Translations under genes and position numbers: made by a program | NCBI RefSeq assembly: GCF_003795145.1 | Contig: NZ_CP027786.1 | Coordinates: 62,001-126,000, forward strand | DNA length: 64,000 nt | Direction of reading: 5' to 3' | From: Tetragenococcus koreensis | GTDB taxonomy: Bacteria > Bacillota > Bacilli > Lactobacillales > Enterococcaceae | The notes under the pieces: model-generated | Databases searched by the model: none | Told to the model about the DNA's origin: nothing | Seen by the model: the letters and a program-made list of their open reading frames with translations, nothing else | Shown: positions 1 to 8,665 of the stretch, piece after piece | How positions within the stretch are numbered: position 1 is the first letter of the stretch | How the letters are laid out: each line of letters starts with the position of its first letter

Positions 1-1
1 A

Positions 2-364
2 CAAGCAACACCGCCGGGTATAAAAGCTAACGTTATTCCAATTGAAAAAATGATAGAAGTGGACAAAGACCCACGATTTGGTAAAACAAAAGCTTTATTA
101 CTTTTTGAAAATCCAGAAGATATGTTAAAAGCGATCGAAGGCGGCGTAGATATCCATGAAGTAAATGTTGGTTCTATGGCCCATTCCAAAGGAAAAGTCG
201 TGGTAAATAACGTTATTTCAATGGATGAAGCAGATATTGAATCCTTTGAACGTATGGAAGAACTAGGTGTGAAATTTGATGTTCGTAAAGTACCGAGTGA
301 TTCAAGTGGACGCCTCAATGAATTGCTTAAAAAAGCAAAGGCTGGATTAAAAAATGCCGGATAA
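2..364 (+). CDS. manX: Mannose-family PTS EIIB (or EIIAB) subunit, C-terminal part, cut by window edge
   Basis: The reading frame is open to the left edge, so only the last 120 codons are present. The first in-frame ATG (base 50) is internal. The visible part holds the ATPPG.K segment and the N-x-G-x-M...GK region typical of the C-terminal half of the IIB domain of mannose/fructose/sorbose PTS transporters. IIB carries phosphate on a histidine (not in the window) and passes it to the sugar bound by IIC/IID. IIC and IID genes follow on the same strand 33 bases later, which fixes the family. Whether a IIA domain is fused upstream, as in most ManX/ManL proteins, cannot be seen. The sugar is not determined by the sequence. 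Confidence 0.88.
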   Translation, partial: QATPPGIKANVIPIEKMIEVDKDPRFGKTKALLLFENPEDMLKAIEGGVDIHEVNVGSMAHSKGKVVVNNVISMDEADIESFERMEELGVKFDVRKVPSDSSGRLNELLKKAKAGLKNAG

Positions 365-397
365 AAAAGAAAATAGTAATGAATTAGGAGGTTTATT

Positions 398-1213
398 ATG
401 TCAGATTTAAATGCAATTCAGATGATATTGGTCGTAGTTGTTGCATTTTTTGCTGGGATGGATGGAATTTTGGACCAATTTCAATTTCACCAACCATTAG
501 TTGCATGTACTTTAATTGGACTTGTGACCGGTAATTTAGAAATTTGTGTTATGTTGGGCGGTTCACTACAAATGATCGCATTAGGCTGGGCTAACGTTGG
601 TGCGGCTGTGGCACCAGATGCTGCATTGGCATCAGTGGCTTCTGCAATTATTCTTGTTTTAGGTGGACAGCAACAAGGTGGTATCTCAACTTCGATTGCC
701 GTTGCAATTCCACTAGCAGTAGCAGGGTTATTCTTGACAATGCTTGTTCGTACAGTTGCTGTTCCGATTGTTCACGGAATGGACAAAGCTGCTGAACAAG
801 GAAGTTATCGTAAGATTGAATGGCTGCATCTCTTTGCAACTTGTCTGCAAGGTTTGCGTATTGCAATACCAGCTGGAGCACTATTATTTATTCCAGCAAC
901 GACTGTCCGTCAAGTTTTGGAATCAATGCCTGACTGGCTAACAGAAGGAATGGAAATCGGTGGTGGTATGGTGGTAGCCGTTGGTTATGCAATGGTTATC
1001 AATATGATGTCAAATAGAGAAGTATGGCCGTTCTTTATTTTAGGTTTTGCCATTGCAGCAATTACTGATTTAACTTTGATCGCAATTGGGGCTATCGGCG
1101 TTGCCTTAGCACTTATTTATATCACGCTTTCAAAACAAGGCGGTTCTTCTGAAGGCGGCGGTGGAAACGGCGGTTCTCGTGATCCACTTGGCGATATACT
1201 CAACGATTACTAA
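398..1213 (+). CDS. manY: Mannose-family PTS EIIC membrane subunit
   Basis: 271-residue polytopic membrane protein, the usual length for EII-Man family IIC. With IID it forms the sugar channel; in many lactic acid bacteria this pair is also the receptor for class IIa bacteriocins. Hydrophobic segments run through most of the protein. The conserved glycine-rich stretch GGSLQMIALGWANVGAA lies near residues 50-65. The C-terminus (from about residue 250) is a glycine/serine-rich tail. A strong AGGAGG sits 7 bases before the ATG. It lies between the IIB end and IID in one transcription unit. Confidence 0.93.
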   Translation: MSDLNAIQMILVVVVAFFAGMDGILDQFQFHQPLVACTLIGLVTGNLEICVMLGGSLQMIALGWANVGAAVAPDAALASVASAIILVLGGQQQGGISTSIAVAIPLAVAGLFLTMLVRTVAVPIVHGMDKAAEQGSYRKIEWLHLFATCLQGLRIAIPAGALLFIPATTVRQVLESMPDWLTEGMEIGGGMVVAVGYAMVINMMSNREVWPFFILGFAIAAITDLTLIAIGAIGVALALIYITLSKQGGSSEGGGGNGGSRDPLGDILNDY

Positions 1214-1238
1214 AGCTTGTAAAAGGAGGAGATAACTC

Positions 1239-2156
1239 ATGGCAGATGAAAAAATAAAGTTAACAAAACGCGATCGCTTAAATGTCGCATGGCGTAATAC
1301 ATTTACCCAAGGTTCATGGAACTATGAACGGATGCAAAATGGTGGATTTGTTTATGCAATGATTCCAGCGATCAACAAACTATATTCAGATAAAGAAGAT
1401 CGTAAATTAGCGTTACAACGTCACTTGGAATTTTATAATACCCACCCATACTTGACTGCACCCGTACTTGGTGTAACTTTAGCGATGGAAGAAGAACGTG
1501 CCAGTGGTGCACCTATCGATGATGTTGCTATTCAAGGGGTTAAAGTTGGGATGATGGGTCCTTTAGCAGGTGTTGGGGATCCGGTATTTTGGTTTACAGT
1601 TCGACCAATGTTAGGTGCCTTAGGTGCTTCTTTAGCGCTTGGCGGTAACGTAATGGGACCAATCATTTTCTTCGTAGCTTGGAACGCTATTCGTTGGGCC
1701 TTCTTATGGTACACACAAGAATTTGGTTATAAAGCAGGATCAGCAATTACTGACGATTTATCAGGTGGACTATTGCAAGATGTTACACGAGGTGCTTCTA
1801 TTTTAGGGATGTTTGTGTTAGCGTCGCTGGTGCAACGATGGGTCGATATCGACTTCCAGCCAGTGGTTTCGCGAACACCACTGCAAGAAGGTGCTTATGT
1901 TGACTGGTCTAGTATTCCGATGACACCAGAGGGCTTGCAAACAGCTTTCCAACAAGTTACTGAAGAAGGCAAGGCATTATCAAGTGTTGATGTAACCACG
2001 CTGCAAAATAACTTAGATGATTTGATTCCAGGCTTGGCTGGTTTGCTACTAACGCTATTGTGCATGTGGATGTTGAGAAAGAACGTTTCTCCGATTGTAA
2101 TCATCCTCGGCTTATTCGTTGTAGGTATTCTTGGCCACGTTATTGGCTTGCTATAA
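1239..2156 (+). CDS. manZ: Mannose-family PTS EIID membrane subunit
   Basis: 305 residues, matching EII-Man IID. The soluble N-terminal half includes the family segment NYERMQNGGF (about residues 28-37) and HLEFYNTHPY. The membrane part follows, with MGPLAGVGDPVFWFT near residues 105-119 and a hydrophobic C-terminal segment. It pairs with IIC to move and phosphorylate hexoses. An AAGGAGG precedes the ATG 25 bases after the IIC stop. A strong terminator follows directly, so the PTS operon proper ends here; the DUF956 gene lies just beyond. Confidence 0.93.
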   Translation: MADEKIKLTKRDRLNVAWRNTFTQGSWNYERMQNGGFVYAMIPAINKLYSDKEDRKLALQRHLEFYNTHPYLTAPVLGVTLAMEEERASGAPIDDVAIQGVKVGMMGPLAGVGDPVFWFTVRPMLGALGASLALGGNVMGPIIFFVAWNAIRWAFLWYTQEFGYKAGSAITDDLSGGLLQDVTRGASILGMFVLASLVQRWVDIDFQPVVSRTPLQEGAYVDWSSIPMTPEGLQTAFQQVTEEGKALSSVDVTTLQNNLDDLIPGLAGLLLTLLCMWMLRKNVSPIVIILGLFVVGILGHVIGLL

Positions 2157-2171
2157 TATATAATTAAAGGA

Positions 2172-2230
2172 GAGGCAAAAACAGTATTCCAAGCGTTTTT
2201 GTTTTGGAAAAGTACTGTTTTTGCCTTTTT
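2172..2230 (+). terminator. Rho-independent terminator after the PTS operon
   Basis: A perfect 13-bp stem (2174-2186 with 2213-2225, GGCAAAAACAGTA / TACTGTTTTTGCC) is followed by TTTTT. It separates the IID gene from the DUF956 gene, so the latter depends on read-through or its own promoter. Confidence 0.9.
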
Positions 2231-2284
2231 GTACATAGGAAAAATCCATGCTAAAATAAATTTAAAATCGAGGTGAGACTATAC

Positions 2285-2665
2285 ATGGTACAATCACTAA
2301 ATACACAAGTAGATTTAGCAGTAGACGGAACATCTTTTGTAGGGCTAGCTAAATATGGTCAAATCTTAATTGGCAACAATGCATTTGAATTTTATAATAC
2401 AAAAAATCCACAAGATTATATCCAGATTCCGTGGAAAGAAGTTGATTTTGTTGTTGTCAACGTTCTATTTAAAGGGAAATGGATTCCACGTTACGCAATC
2501 GAAACGAAAAAAAATGGTTCTTTCAATTTCGCCTCAAAGGATACAAAAAAAGTACTGCGTGCCATACAACCTTACGTTGCTCGTGATCATATGGTACAGG
2601 CCAATAGCTTTTTCAAAGTAATTAAAAGAGGCTTATTTTCTTTTGGGAAGAAAAAGAAGAGTTAA
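2285..2665 (+). CDS. manO: DUF956 family protein (ManO-type companion of the mannose PTS)
   Basis: 126 residues. The opening MVQSLNTQVDLAVDGTSF and the PWKEVDFV...KGKWIPR segment are characteristic of DUF956, a small cytosolic family encoded at the 3' end of mannose-PTS operons in lactic acid bacteria. Its biochemical role is not established; a regulatory link to the PTS is inferred from context only. I place the start at ATG 2285 because GAGGTG (2270-2275) is correctly spaced for it; an upstream in-frame GTG at 2273 lies inside that ribosome-binding site. A terminator lies between it and the IID gene. Confidence 0.85.
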   Translation: MVQSLNTQVDLAVDGTSFVGLAKYGQILIGNNAFEFYNTKNPQDYIQIPWKEVDFVVVNVLFKGKWIPRYAIETKKNGSFNFASKDTKKVLRAIQPYVARDHMVQANSFFKVIKRGLFSFGKKKKS

Positions 2666-2699
2666 AGGGTTGCAGCTATTATTTATACTAAAGAGATTA

Positions 2700-2738
2700 T
2701 ACTCGTAAATTCAGTACATCTGTTTTTACGAGTTTTTA
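2700..2738 (+). terminator. Terminator after the DUF956 gene
   Basis: ACTCGTAAA (2701-2709) pairs with TTTACGAGT (2725-2733) and is followed by a T-rich stretch. Confidence 0.75.
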
Positions 2739-3017
2739 CTATTTGTGTAGAAGTCAATTTTCATTTGACGGTAAATGAGTAAAAGAACGATAAAGTACTA
2801 TTTATCCAGTAGCTGAATGAACAATAGAGTACAGCTACATTTCATAATTTTTAACTTATTGGAATCATTGAGTTATTAGCATTTAAGCAAAGGGGTTTCT
2901 TGGTATGTTATAATGAAGTTACCATCAGAAAATAAACGTATTAAAGGTCAAAAAAACATGATATGATGAATATGTGAGTCGTTTTTGGTACGTTATAGAT
3001 TAAAGGAGGCGAGCACT
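2739..3017. other. Gene-free stretch with an extended -10 promoter
   Basis: I see no open frame worth calling. The only clear signal is TGT-TATAAT at 2906-2914, an extended -10 element with no good -35 box, pointing towards nfeD. A second weaker TATGAT lies near 2961. Confidence 0.5.
2906..2914 (+). promoter_or_regulatory. Extended -10 promoter for nfeD-floA
   Basis: TGTTATAAT, a TGn-extended consensus -10 hexamer about 100 bases before nfeD. No convincing -35 hexamer is seen 17 bases upstream. Confidence 0.5.
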
Positions 3018-3629
3018 ATGGAAAGTTTATTGCTCACAATTGGATTTATTGGTCTAGCACTGGCTGTATTAACACCGCTTACCAAAACTGCCTCTCTTGT
3101 GACACTCGCTAGTTTTACCATTTACTTTTATGCTATTGGAATAGAAAATTGGCTTCCTCTCATGTTATTTATCTTAGGGTTGCTTCTAATCGTTTTTGAA
3201 ATATTTATACCAGAGTTTGGAATAATGGGAATACTAGGCGCCATTTTACTAATAGCTGGATTGTATTGGACTATTGGAGACGTCATGCAAACGGTTCGAG
3301 ATTTAAGTATGGCAGTTGTGATCACCACAGGACTGGTCGTTTTTCTAGCCAAAAGAGGGTACTCGTTGACAAATGTAAATAAACTTATTTTACAAACGGA
3401 TTTACCTGCCAACAATAAAACCGAAACAGAAGACCGCACACCAAACCTTTATCCAGGTTTGGTCGGAAAAGCACAAACGCCGCTGAGACCTTCTGGAAAA
3501 GCAACGTTTGGTAAAGAGGAAGGTCCAATGTTTGATGTTTTAAGTGCTGAAGAGTTTATCTCAATGGGGACACCTATTGTGATTGAGCAAATTCAAGGGA
3601 CAAAAATTTTAGTAAGGAAACAAAAATGA
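3018..3629 (+). CDS. NfeD-family membrane protein
   Basis: 203 residues. There are three to four hydrophobic segments in the N-terminal 120 residues, one carrying FEIFIPEFGIMGILGA, the signature that opens the NfeD core membrane region. A soluble C-terminal domain (about 140-203; LVGKAQTPLRPSG...VIEQIQGTKILVRK) has the OB-fold pattern of NfeD proteins. NfeD proteins are encoded next to flotillin-like genes and are thought to work with them in membrane microdomains. The start is ATG 3018, 8 bases after AAAGGAGG; an upstream in-frame TTG (2985) has no ribosome-binding site. floA follows after 17 bases. Confidence 0.87.
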   Translation: MESLLLTIGFIGLALAVLTPLTKTASLVTLASFTIYFYAIGIENWLPLMLFILGLLLIVFEIFIPEFGIMGILGAILLIAGLYWTIGDVMQTVRDLSMAVVITTGLVVFLAKRGYSLTNVNKLILQTDLPANNKTETEDRTPNLYPGLVGKAQTPLRPSGKATFGKEEGPMFDVLSAEEFISMGTPIVIEQIQGTKILVRKQK

Positions 3630-3646
3630 AAAACGGGGGTTAATTT

Positions 3647-4627
3647 ATGGACGAATTACAAATTGGAGGCAGCTTTATTGGGATAGTGATTGCTGCTGTT
3701 ATTATCATTATTTTACTGATCATCTTCTTAAGGTTTGTGCCTGTTGGTTTATGGGTCACTGCTTACTTTTCAGGAGTGAAGATTGGTATTGGAACACTTG
3801 TTGGGATGCGTTTACGTCGAGTGAATCCCCATCGAATCATCCGACCACTGATTAAAGCGACTAAAGCTGGTTTAGCGCTTTCGACAGATCAATTAGAAGC
3901 CCATTTTCTAGCAGGAGGGAACGTAGACAGGGTAATCGACGCACTTATTGCTTCACAACGAGCAGAAATTGATTTGGAATTTGAAAAAGCGGCTGCAATC
4001 GACTTAGCAGGACGTGACGTGTTTGAAGCTGTTCAAGTTTCTGTTACTCCTAAAGTGATTGAAACGCCTAGAGTATCAGCTGTAGCTCAAAATGGAATTG
4101 AACTGATTGTAAAAGCCAAAGTAACCGTTCGCGCGAATATCGAACGTTTAGTTGGTGGGGCAGGTGAAGACACGATTATTGCTCGTGTAGGAGAAGGAAT
4201 CGTTACCACAGTTGGTTCTTCGGAAAAACATGAAGAAATTTTGGAAAACCCAGATTCTATGTCAAAAACGGTCTTGAAAAAAGGGCTCGACTCAGGTACT
4301 GCTTTTGAAATCTTATCTATTGATATCGCGGACGTGGACGTAGGACGCAATATTGGGGCCCAATTACAAACGGACCAATCTGAAGCAGATAAGAATATTG
4401 CCCAAGCAAAAGCTGAAGAGCGTCGTTCAATGGCCGTCGCACAAGAACAAGAAATGCGTGCCGAAGTAGTACAAGCTGAATCCAAAGTTCCACTAGCAAT
4501 AGCAGAAGCTCTACGGCAAGGAAACCTTGGGGTTATGGATTATTATAAGCTGCAAAATGTTGATGCAGATACTGAAATGAGAAAATCGATTTCTGATCAA
4601 GCAGATCAATCAGACGAAGAAGAGTGA
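3647..4627 (+). CDS. floA: Flotillin-like protein FloA
   Basis: 326 residues, about the size of Bacillus FloA (YqfA). An N-terminal hydrophobic hairpin (about residues 8-30) anchors it to the membrane. It is followed by an SPFH/PHB-type domain with [11 protein letters not shown] and the conserved [19 protein letters not shown]. An Ala/Glu-rich helical region (about 240-290, [21 protein letters not shown]) mediates oligomerisation in this family. FloA organises functional membrane microdomains. It sits between nfeD and a basic membrane-anchored protein, the same local order as yqeZ-yqfA-yqfB in Bacillus. Confidence 0.93.
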   Translation: MDELQIGGSFIGIVIAAVIIIILLIIFLRFVPVGLWVTAYFSGVKIGIGTLVGMRLRRVNPHRIIRPLIKATKAGLALSTDQLEAHFLAGGNVDRVIDALIASQRAEIDLEFEKAAAIDLAGRDVFEAVQVSVTPKVIETPRVSAVAQNGIELIVKAKVTVRANIERLVGGAGEDTIIARVGEGIVTTVGSSEKHEEILENPDSMSKTVLKKGLDSGTAFEILSIDIADVDVGRNIGAQLQTDQSEADKNIAQAKAEERRSMAVAQEQEMRAEVVQAESKVPLAIAEALRQGNLGVMDYYKLQNVDADTEMRKSISDQADQSDEEE

Positions 4628-4631
4628 TTGT

Positions 4632-5213
4632 ATGTTAGACTCCATTATTGAATTTTTCTCCGATTTTGCTCCAGTGGTGTTTATTTTAGCTTTGTTCGTT
4701 ATGAAATTGGGAAGCAAAAGACGAAATAAAAAACGAAAAAAGCAAAAGAATAATAGCGGTGATGTTTTGCGCTCCCAGGACAGCTTACAAAAAAGCAACG
4801 AGAAAGGAGCCGCAGCTCAAATGAAAAAAGAACCGCAACAAGCCAATCGAGCAGGACAAGAAAAACAAAAAAGAAATGCGAACAAACAAGTCAACCGGCA
4901 ATCGAGTTCTGTGAATCAACAAAATATGTCGAATTCAGAACAACGTAAAAAACAAAAACAAGCGCAGGCTAGGCAGCGCTTGTCAGAAGCTCAAAGTTCT
5001 CGAAGTTCGCAACCTAAGTCAGCTAGTCGTAGCTCATTTAGCCGTAGGCAACAACCAATAATATCGAATAGTAAAACGAGGGCTAAAAAAACAGCGGCAA
5101 AAAAACAGTCGAAAAAAGCAACGTCTACTTTTGCCGATAAAGGTTTAGTCAATGCGATGATTTACAAGGAAATATTGGATAAGCCGGTAACTTTAAGAGA
5201 TGAAACGAAATGA
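4632..5213 (+). CDS. Small membrane-anchored, lysine/glutamine-rich protein of unknown function
   Basis: 193 residues; I do not recognise a named family. It starts 4 bases after the floA stop, so it is almost certainly co-translated with it. One N-terminal hydrophobic segment (about residues 8-25) is followed by a strongly basic patch (KRRNKKRKKQK, residues 29-40). A long low-complexity region rich in Gln, Lys, Ser and Arg follows. The last 25 residues look more ordered (FADKGLVNAMIYKEILDKP). The design suggests a membrane anchor with a disordered cytosolic tail ending in a short conserved motif. It occupies the yqfB position, but homology to YqfB is not shown. Confidence 0.75.
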   Translation: MLDSIIEFFSDFAPVVFILALFVMKLGSKRRNKKRKKQKNNSGDVLRSQDSLQKSNEKGAAAQMKKEPQQANRAGQEKQKRNANKQVNRQSSSVNQQNMSNSEQRKKQKQAQARQRLSEAQSSRSSQPKSASRSSFSRRQQPIISNSKTRAKKTAAKKQSKKATSTFADKGLVNAMIYKEILDKPVTLRDETK

Positions 5214-5220
5214 CTTAAAA

Positions 5221-5300
5221 AGAAGTATTATCATTTAATGATAGCTTCTCTTTACCCAAAGCATTGTGCTATTCTTTTTTGATAGCGCAATGTTTTTTAT
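5221..5300 (+). terminator. Tandem hairpin terminator after the nfeD-floA operon
   Basis: The first hairpin is AGAAG.TATCAT / ATGATA.CTTCT (5221-5249). The second is CATTGTGCTAT / ATAGCGCAATG (5262-5292, one G-T pair), followed by TTTTTT. Confidence 0.8.
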
Positions 5301-5302
5301 TG

Positions 5303-5643
5303 GAATAAGATATAAATATTCATTGTAAGTGTATCTCACTTTTTTAAGATAGAATAGGCTCATAAGAAGTAAAAACAGTGTCCTAAACAGGAAATAAGCC
5401 CGTAACAATGATAAACTAGTGGGGTTAAGTAAGGCTAAGCTCGTTAGATTGACAAAGCTACGAGCTTAATTTAAAAAATAAAGCAACAAAACCTTCTCTA
5501 GAATAGCTTAAGTCTATAAGCATCACAAAAGTTAAGGTTTTAACTTTTGTGAGTTCATAGTTTTCTTGTTTTAATGTGATTCGTCCGATATTTGCAAAAT
5601 CTCATCATCTGACGTTTTTGCTTAAATTCAAAAGGTTAACTCG
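5303..5643. other. Gene-free stretch with two strong hairpins
   Basis: No open frame stands out. It contains a copy of the AAACTAGTGGGG motif (5413-5424), which recurs after ffh. It also holds a 9-bp stem (TAAGCTCGT 5436-5444 / ACGAGCTTA 5460-5468) and a perfect 13-bp stem with a 4-base loop (5523-5535 / 5540-5552). Neither hairpin is followed by a T-run, so they are not ordinary terminators. Confidence 0.6.
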
Positions 5644-5672
5644 TTTAACTTAGTAACGAAGTTTGCTATAAT
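5644..5672 (+). promoter_or_regulatory. Promoter of pepP
   Basis: TTTAAC (5644-5649), 17-base spacer, then TATAAT (5667-5672) preceded by TGC, an extended -10. It lies 35 bases before the gene. Confidence 0.7.
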
Positions 5673-5706
5673 AGATAAGAACTCACACGGAAAGAAGGAA
5701 ATAAAT

Positions 5707-6771
5707 ATGTCGCGAATCGATCGTTTGCGGGAAAAGATGAACCAAGAAGAAGTGGACGGCTTTTTAATTACCAGTCCTTATAACTTGCGTTACTTTACCA
5801 ACTTTACCGGTACTACAGGATTAGCTCTAGTCACTAAAGAACAGGCTTTTTTTGTTACCGATTTTCGTTATACGCAACAAGCTGCTAAACAAGCGCAAGG
5901 TTTTGAAATTGTAAAAAATAGCGGCAATATTTTTGCAGCAGTAGCTGAACTTGTCCAAAAAGAAGCAGTTAATGCGCTCGCTTTTGAAGAAGACCATATT
6001 AGCTTTGCCGAATATGGTATACTAGAAGACTTGATTACCGAAAGTGCACTAGCGCCAATTTCTGGTGTTTTGGAAAGTCTGCGAGAAGTAAAAGATGAAC
6101 AGGAAATTGAAACGATCAAACAAGCTTGTTTGATTGCTGATCAAGGATTTGATCATGTATTGAAAATGATCCAGCCAGGGATGACTGAAATTGAAGTGGC
6201 GAATCAATTAGATTTTTATATGCGTTCACTTGGGGCTAGTGGTGTTTCTTTTGAAACGATTGTTGCTTCTGGCAAGCGAGCTGCGATGCCGCACGGGGTG
6301 GCCAGTTCAAAAACAATCGAACAAGGTGATATTATCACACTAGATTTCGGTTGCTATTATGAAGGCTATGTCTCAGATATGACACGTACTTTTGCAATTG
6401 GAGATCCTGGTAAAAAGATGAAGGAAATTTATCAAATTGTGTTAGAAGCGCAACTAAAAGTGATTGAAGCAGCTAAACCTGGGATAAGTGGTATCGAATT
6501 AGATGCTGTTGCCCGGGACTATATTGCTTCATTTGGTTATGGAAAAGACTTTGGTCATTCAACTGGACATGGTATTGGACTAGAAATTCATGAAGGCCCG
6601 AATGTTTCTGCACGCGCAGATAACACGTTTGTACCGGGCAATGTGATTACTGATGAACCAGGTATTTATTTACCAGAAATTGGCGGTGTCAGAATTGAAG
6701 ATGATCTATTAATTACTTCTGAGGGGAATGAAGTGTTAACTCATTCGCCTAAGGAATTGATCATTTTATAA
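5707..6771 (+). CDS. pepP: Xaa-Pro aminopeptidase, M24 family (YqhT-like)
   Basis: 354-residue cytosolic metallopeptidase that removes N-terminal residues preceding proline. An N-terminal creatinase-like domain (residues 1-130) is followed by the pita-bread catalytic domain. All five metal ligands are visible: D213, D224, H288 (in HSTGHGIG), E317 (DEPGIY) and E331 (VRIEDD). The ATG is preceded by GAAAGAAGGAA. In Bacillus and many relatives efp follows directly; here the next gene is the Asp23 protein gene after only 101 bases. Confidence 0.92.
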   Translation: MSRIDRLREKMNQEEVDGFLITSPYNLRYFTNFTGTTGLALVTKEQAFFVTDFRYTQQAAKQAQGFEIVKNSGNIFAAVAELVQKEAVNALAFEEDHISFAEYGILEDLITESALAPISGVLESLREVKDEQEIETIKQACLIADQGFDHVLKMIQPGMTEIEVANQLDFYMRSLGASGVSFETIVASGKRAAMPHGVASSKTIEQGDIITLDFGCYYEGYVSDMTRTFAIGDPGKKMKEIYQIVLEAQLKVIEAAKPGISGIELDAVARDYIASFGYGKDFGHSTGHGIGLEIHEGPNVSARADNTFVPGNVITDEPGIYLPEIGGVRIEDDLLITSEGNEVLTHSPKELIIL

Positions 6772-6872
6772 TTTTTTCAAGTTTTGATATTCGATGAGTT
6801 TTAACGTGGCTTATCTATAAATTAAATGATAAACTAAAAACTGGAAGGCAATCCTAAAATGGAGGAATCTAA

Positions 6873-7298
6873 ATGGCTGATGAAAAAAATTTTGTTTTAG
6901 ATGCAAATCAGGAACTAGGAGAAATTGTGATTGCTCCTGAGGTGATCGAAGTAATCATCGGAATTGCTGCTTCAAAAGTAGAGGGTGTTTATCGCATGCA
7001 AGGCAATTTTGCCAACAACGTCACGGAATTATTAGGACGTTCTACTTACGGCAAAGGCGTTTATTTAACAATGGATGAAACAGGAATTAAAGTTGACATA
7101 TATATTTACATGAAATATGGCGTTTCTGTTCCCAAGGTAGCAATGGATATGCAAAATCGAGTAAAACAGCAAGTCTTATTTATGACAGATGTTGAACTTG
7201 CTGAGGTAAATATTCATGTCGTTGCAGTGGTTCCCGAAAAAACAGAGCAATTGGATTTAGAAGATTTTTTTGAAAACGATGAGGAAGAAAATGAATAA
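6873..7298 (+). CDS. Asp23/Gls24 family protein (YqhY-like)
   Basis: 141 residues with the Asp23 core: LGEIVIAPEVIEVIIGIAASKVEGV (in two parts, about 14-38), a central YGKGVYL, and the terminal EVNIHVVAVVPE. The tail is acidic. YqhY relatives are linked to acetyl-CoA carboxylase and envelope homeostasis, although accBC is not adjacent here. TGGAGGAA lies 6 bases before the ATG. The gene overlaps nusB by 8 bases, giving translational coupling. Confidence 0.9.
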   Translation: MADEKNFVLDANQELGEIVIAPEVIEVIIGIAASKVEGVYRMQGNFANNVTELLGRSTYGKGVYLTMDETGIKVDIYIYMKYGVSVPKVAMDMQNRVKQQVLFMTDVELAEVNIHVVAVVPEKTEQLDLEDFFENDEEENE

Positions 7299-7737
7299 AG
7301 AACTATCAAGACACGAAATCAGACAGAAAGCTGTACAGGCTCTATTTCCACTGGACGTAAATCAAGTTTTAGATAAAAAAGATGCAATCGACGCTGCATT
7401 GGAATTAGAACATGGTGAAATCATTGATGAAGAACAAGAAAACTTTGTTCCAGGATACTTAGATGCTTTAGTTACAGGAGTTTGTGCTAATAAAAGCATA
7501 CTTGATGAAAAAATTAAAAACCATCTGCGTAAAGGATGGCGCTTCGAAAGATTAGCTAAGATGGATGTAGTTATTCTGCGCATTGGACTATTTGAAATGC
7601 TATATGTGGATGATACGCCCAATAAAGTAGCATTAAATGAAGCAATTGAGCTGACAAAAACATTTAGCGACGAGCAAGCACGCAAATTTGTCAATGGTAT
7701 TTTATCGGCTGTGAATACAGAGATTGAAGCTAGCTAA
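7291..7737 (+). CDS. nusB: Transcription antitermination factor NusB
   Basis: 148 residues. NusB binds boxA RNA with NusE (S10) and supports antitermination of rRNA operons. The family marks are the opening SRHEIRQKAVQALF, the middle VTGV...LDEKI..HL..GW, then LAKMDVVILRIGLFE and the closing RKFVNGILSAV. I start at ATG 7291, 7 bases after GAGGAAG; upstream in-frame starts lie inside yqhY. Its stop is inside the stem of the terminator at 7726. Confidence 0.92.
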   Translation: MNKELSRHEIRQKAVQALFPLDVNQVLDKKDAIDAALELEHGEIIDEEQENFVPGYLDALVTGVCANKSILDEKIKNHLRKGWRFERLAKMDVVILRIGLFEMLYVDDTPNKVALNEAIELTKTFSDEQARKFVNGILSAVNTEIEAS

Positions 7738-7754
7738 TGAGCTAGCTTCTTTTG
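7726..7754 (+). terminator. Terminator overlapping the nusB stop
   Basis: GAAGCTAGCT (7726-7735) pairs perfectly with AGCTAGCTTC (7740-7749), loop AATG, then TTTTG. The stem includes the last codons of nusB. Confidence 0.75.
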
Positions 7755-7810
7755 TTGAAAGAGTAAAGTTATGCTAAAATAAAAAAATAACATGAGGGAG
7801 TGACCAACAA

Positions 7811-8662
7811 ATGGCAAAATTGATTAAAGGCAGAGAACTGGCAGATAATATGCAAGAACAAATGCGTTTAGAAGTTGAAGCTTTAAAAAAACAAGAGATT
7901 TTCCCAGGTTTGGTAGTTTTTTTAGTAGGCGATGACTCGGCAAGTAAAACATATATCAAAAATAAAGAAATCGCAGCGCAAAAAATCGGCATTCAGTCAA
8001 AATTGGAAAACTACCCCTCAGATATCAGTGAAGAAGCGCTATTAGCGGAAATAAAAAAATATAATGACAACCCAAACTATCATGGGATTTTAGTACAGCT
8101 GCCGTTACCCGAACATATTGATGAAGAAAAAGTGTTACTTGCAATTGACCCTAAAAAAGATGTTGACGGATTTCATCCATTAAATATGGGGAAACTTTTA
8201 TTAGGAAAACCAGCAGCAATTCCTTGTACACCTTATGGCATCATGAAGATGTTTGAAGCTTACGAGGTTGATTTGGCAGGAAAAAATGCGATTGTTATTG
8301 GACGTAGTAATATTGTCGGTAAACCAATGGCTCAATTACTTTTAGCACAAAATGCGACTGTTACGATGGCACATTCGTATACGAAAAATTTACCTGCTTT
8401 GGCAAAACAAGCAGATGTAATTGTATCTGCCATTGGTAAAGGGAACTTTATTACCGAAGAGTTTGTTAAAGAGGGTGCCGTTGTCATTGATGTTGGGATG
8501 AATCGTGATGAAAATGGCAAACTGATTGGTGATGTGAAATTTGCTGAAGTTGAGCCACATGCCAGCTACATTACGCCGGTTCCTAAAGGCGTCGGTCCGA
8601 TGACCATTACGATGTTGATGCAACAAACGATTCAAGCTTGCAAACGTCAGGAGCTAAGTTAG
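7811..8662 (+). CDS. folD: Bifunctional methylene-THF dehydrogenase / methenyl-THF cyclohydrolase
   Basis: 283 residues, standard FolD length. It interconverts 5,10-methylene-, methenyl- and 10-formyl-tetrahydrofolate in one-carbon metabolism. Motifs seen: the catalytic SKTYIKNK (active lysine), the substrate loop VQLPLPEH, DVDGFHP, the Rossmann segment VIGRSNIVGKP, and the C-terminal PKGVGPMTITML. The start is ATG 7811 after a GAGGGAG ribosome-binding site. It is 4 bases from xseA, so the two are cotranscribed. Confidence 0.96.
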   Translation: MAKLIKGRELADNMQEQMRLEVEALKKQEIFPGLVVFLVGDDSASKTYIKNKEIAAQKIGIQSKLENYPSDISEEALLAEIKKYNDNPNYHGILVQLPLPEHIDEEKVLLAIDPKKDVDGFHPLNMGKLLLGKPAAIPCTPYGIMKMFEAYEVDLAGKNAIVIGRSNIVGKPMAQLLLAQNATVTMAHSYTKNLPALAKQADVIVSAIGKGNFITEEFVKEGAVVIDVGMNRDENGKLIGDVKFAEVEPHASYITPVPKGVGPMTITMLMQQTIQACKRQELS

Positions 8663-8665
8663 TCA

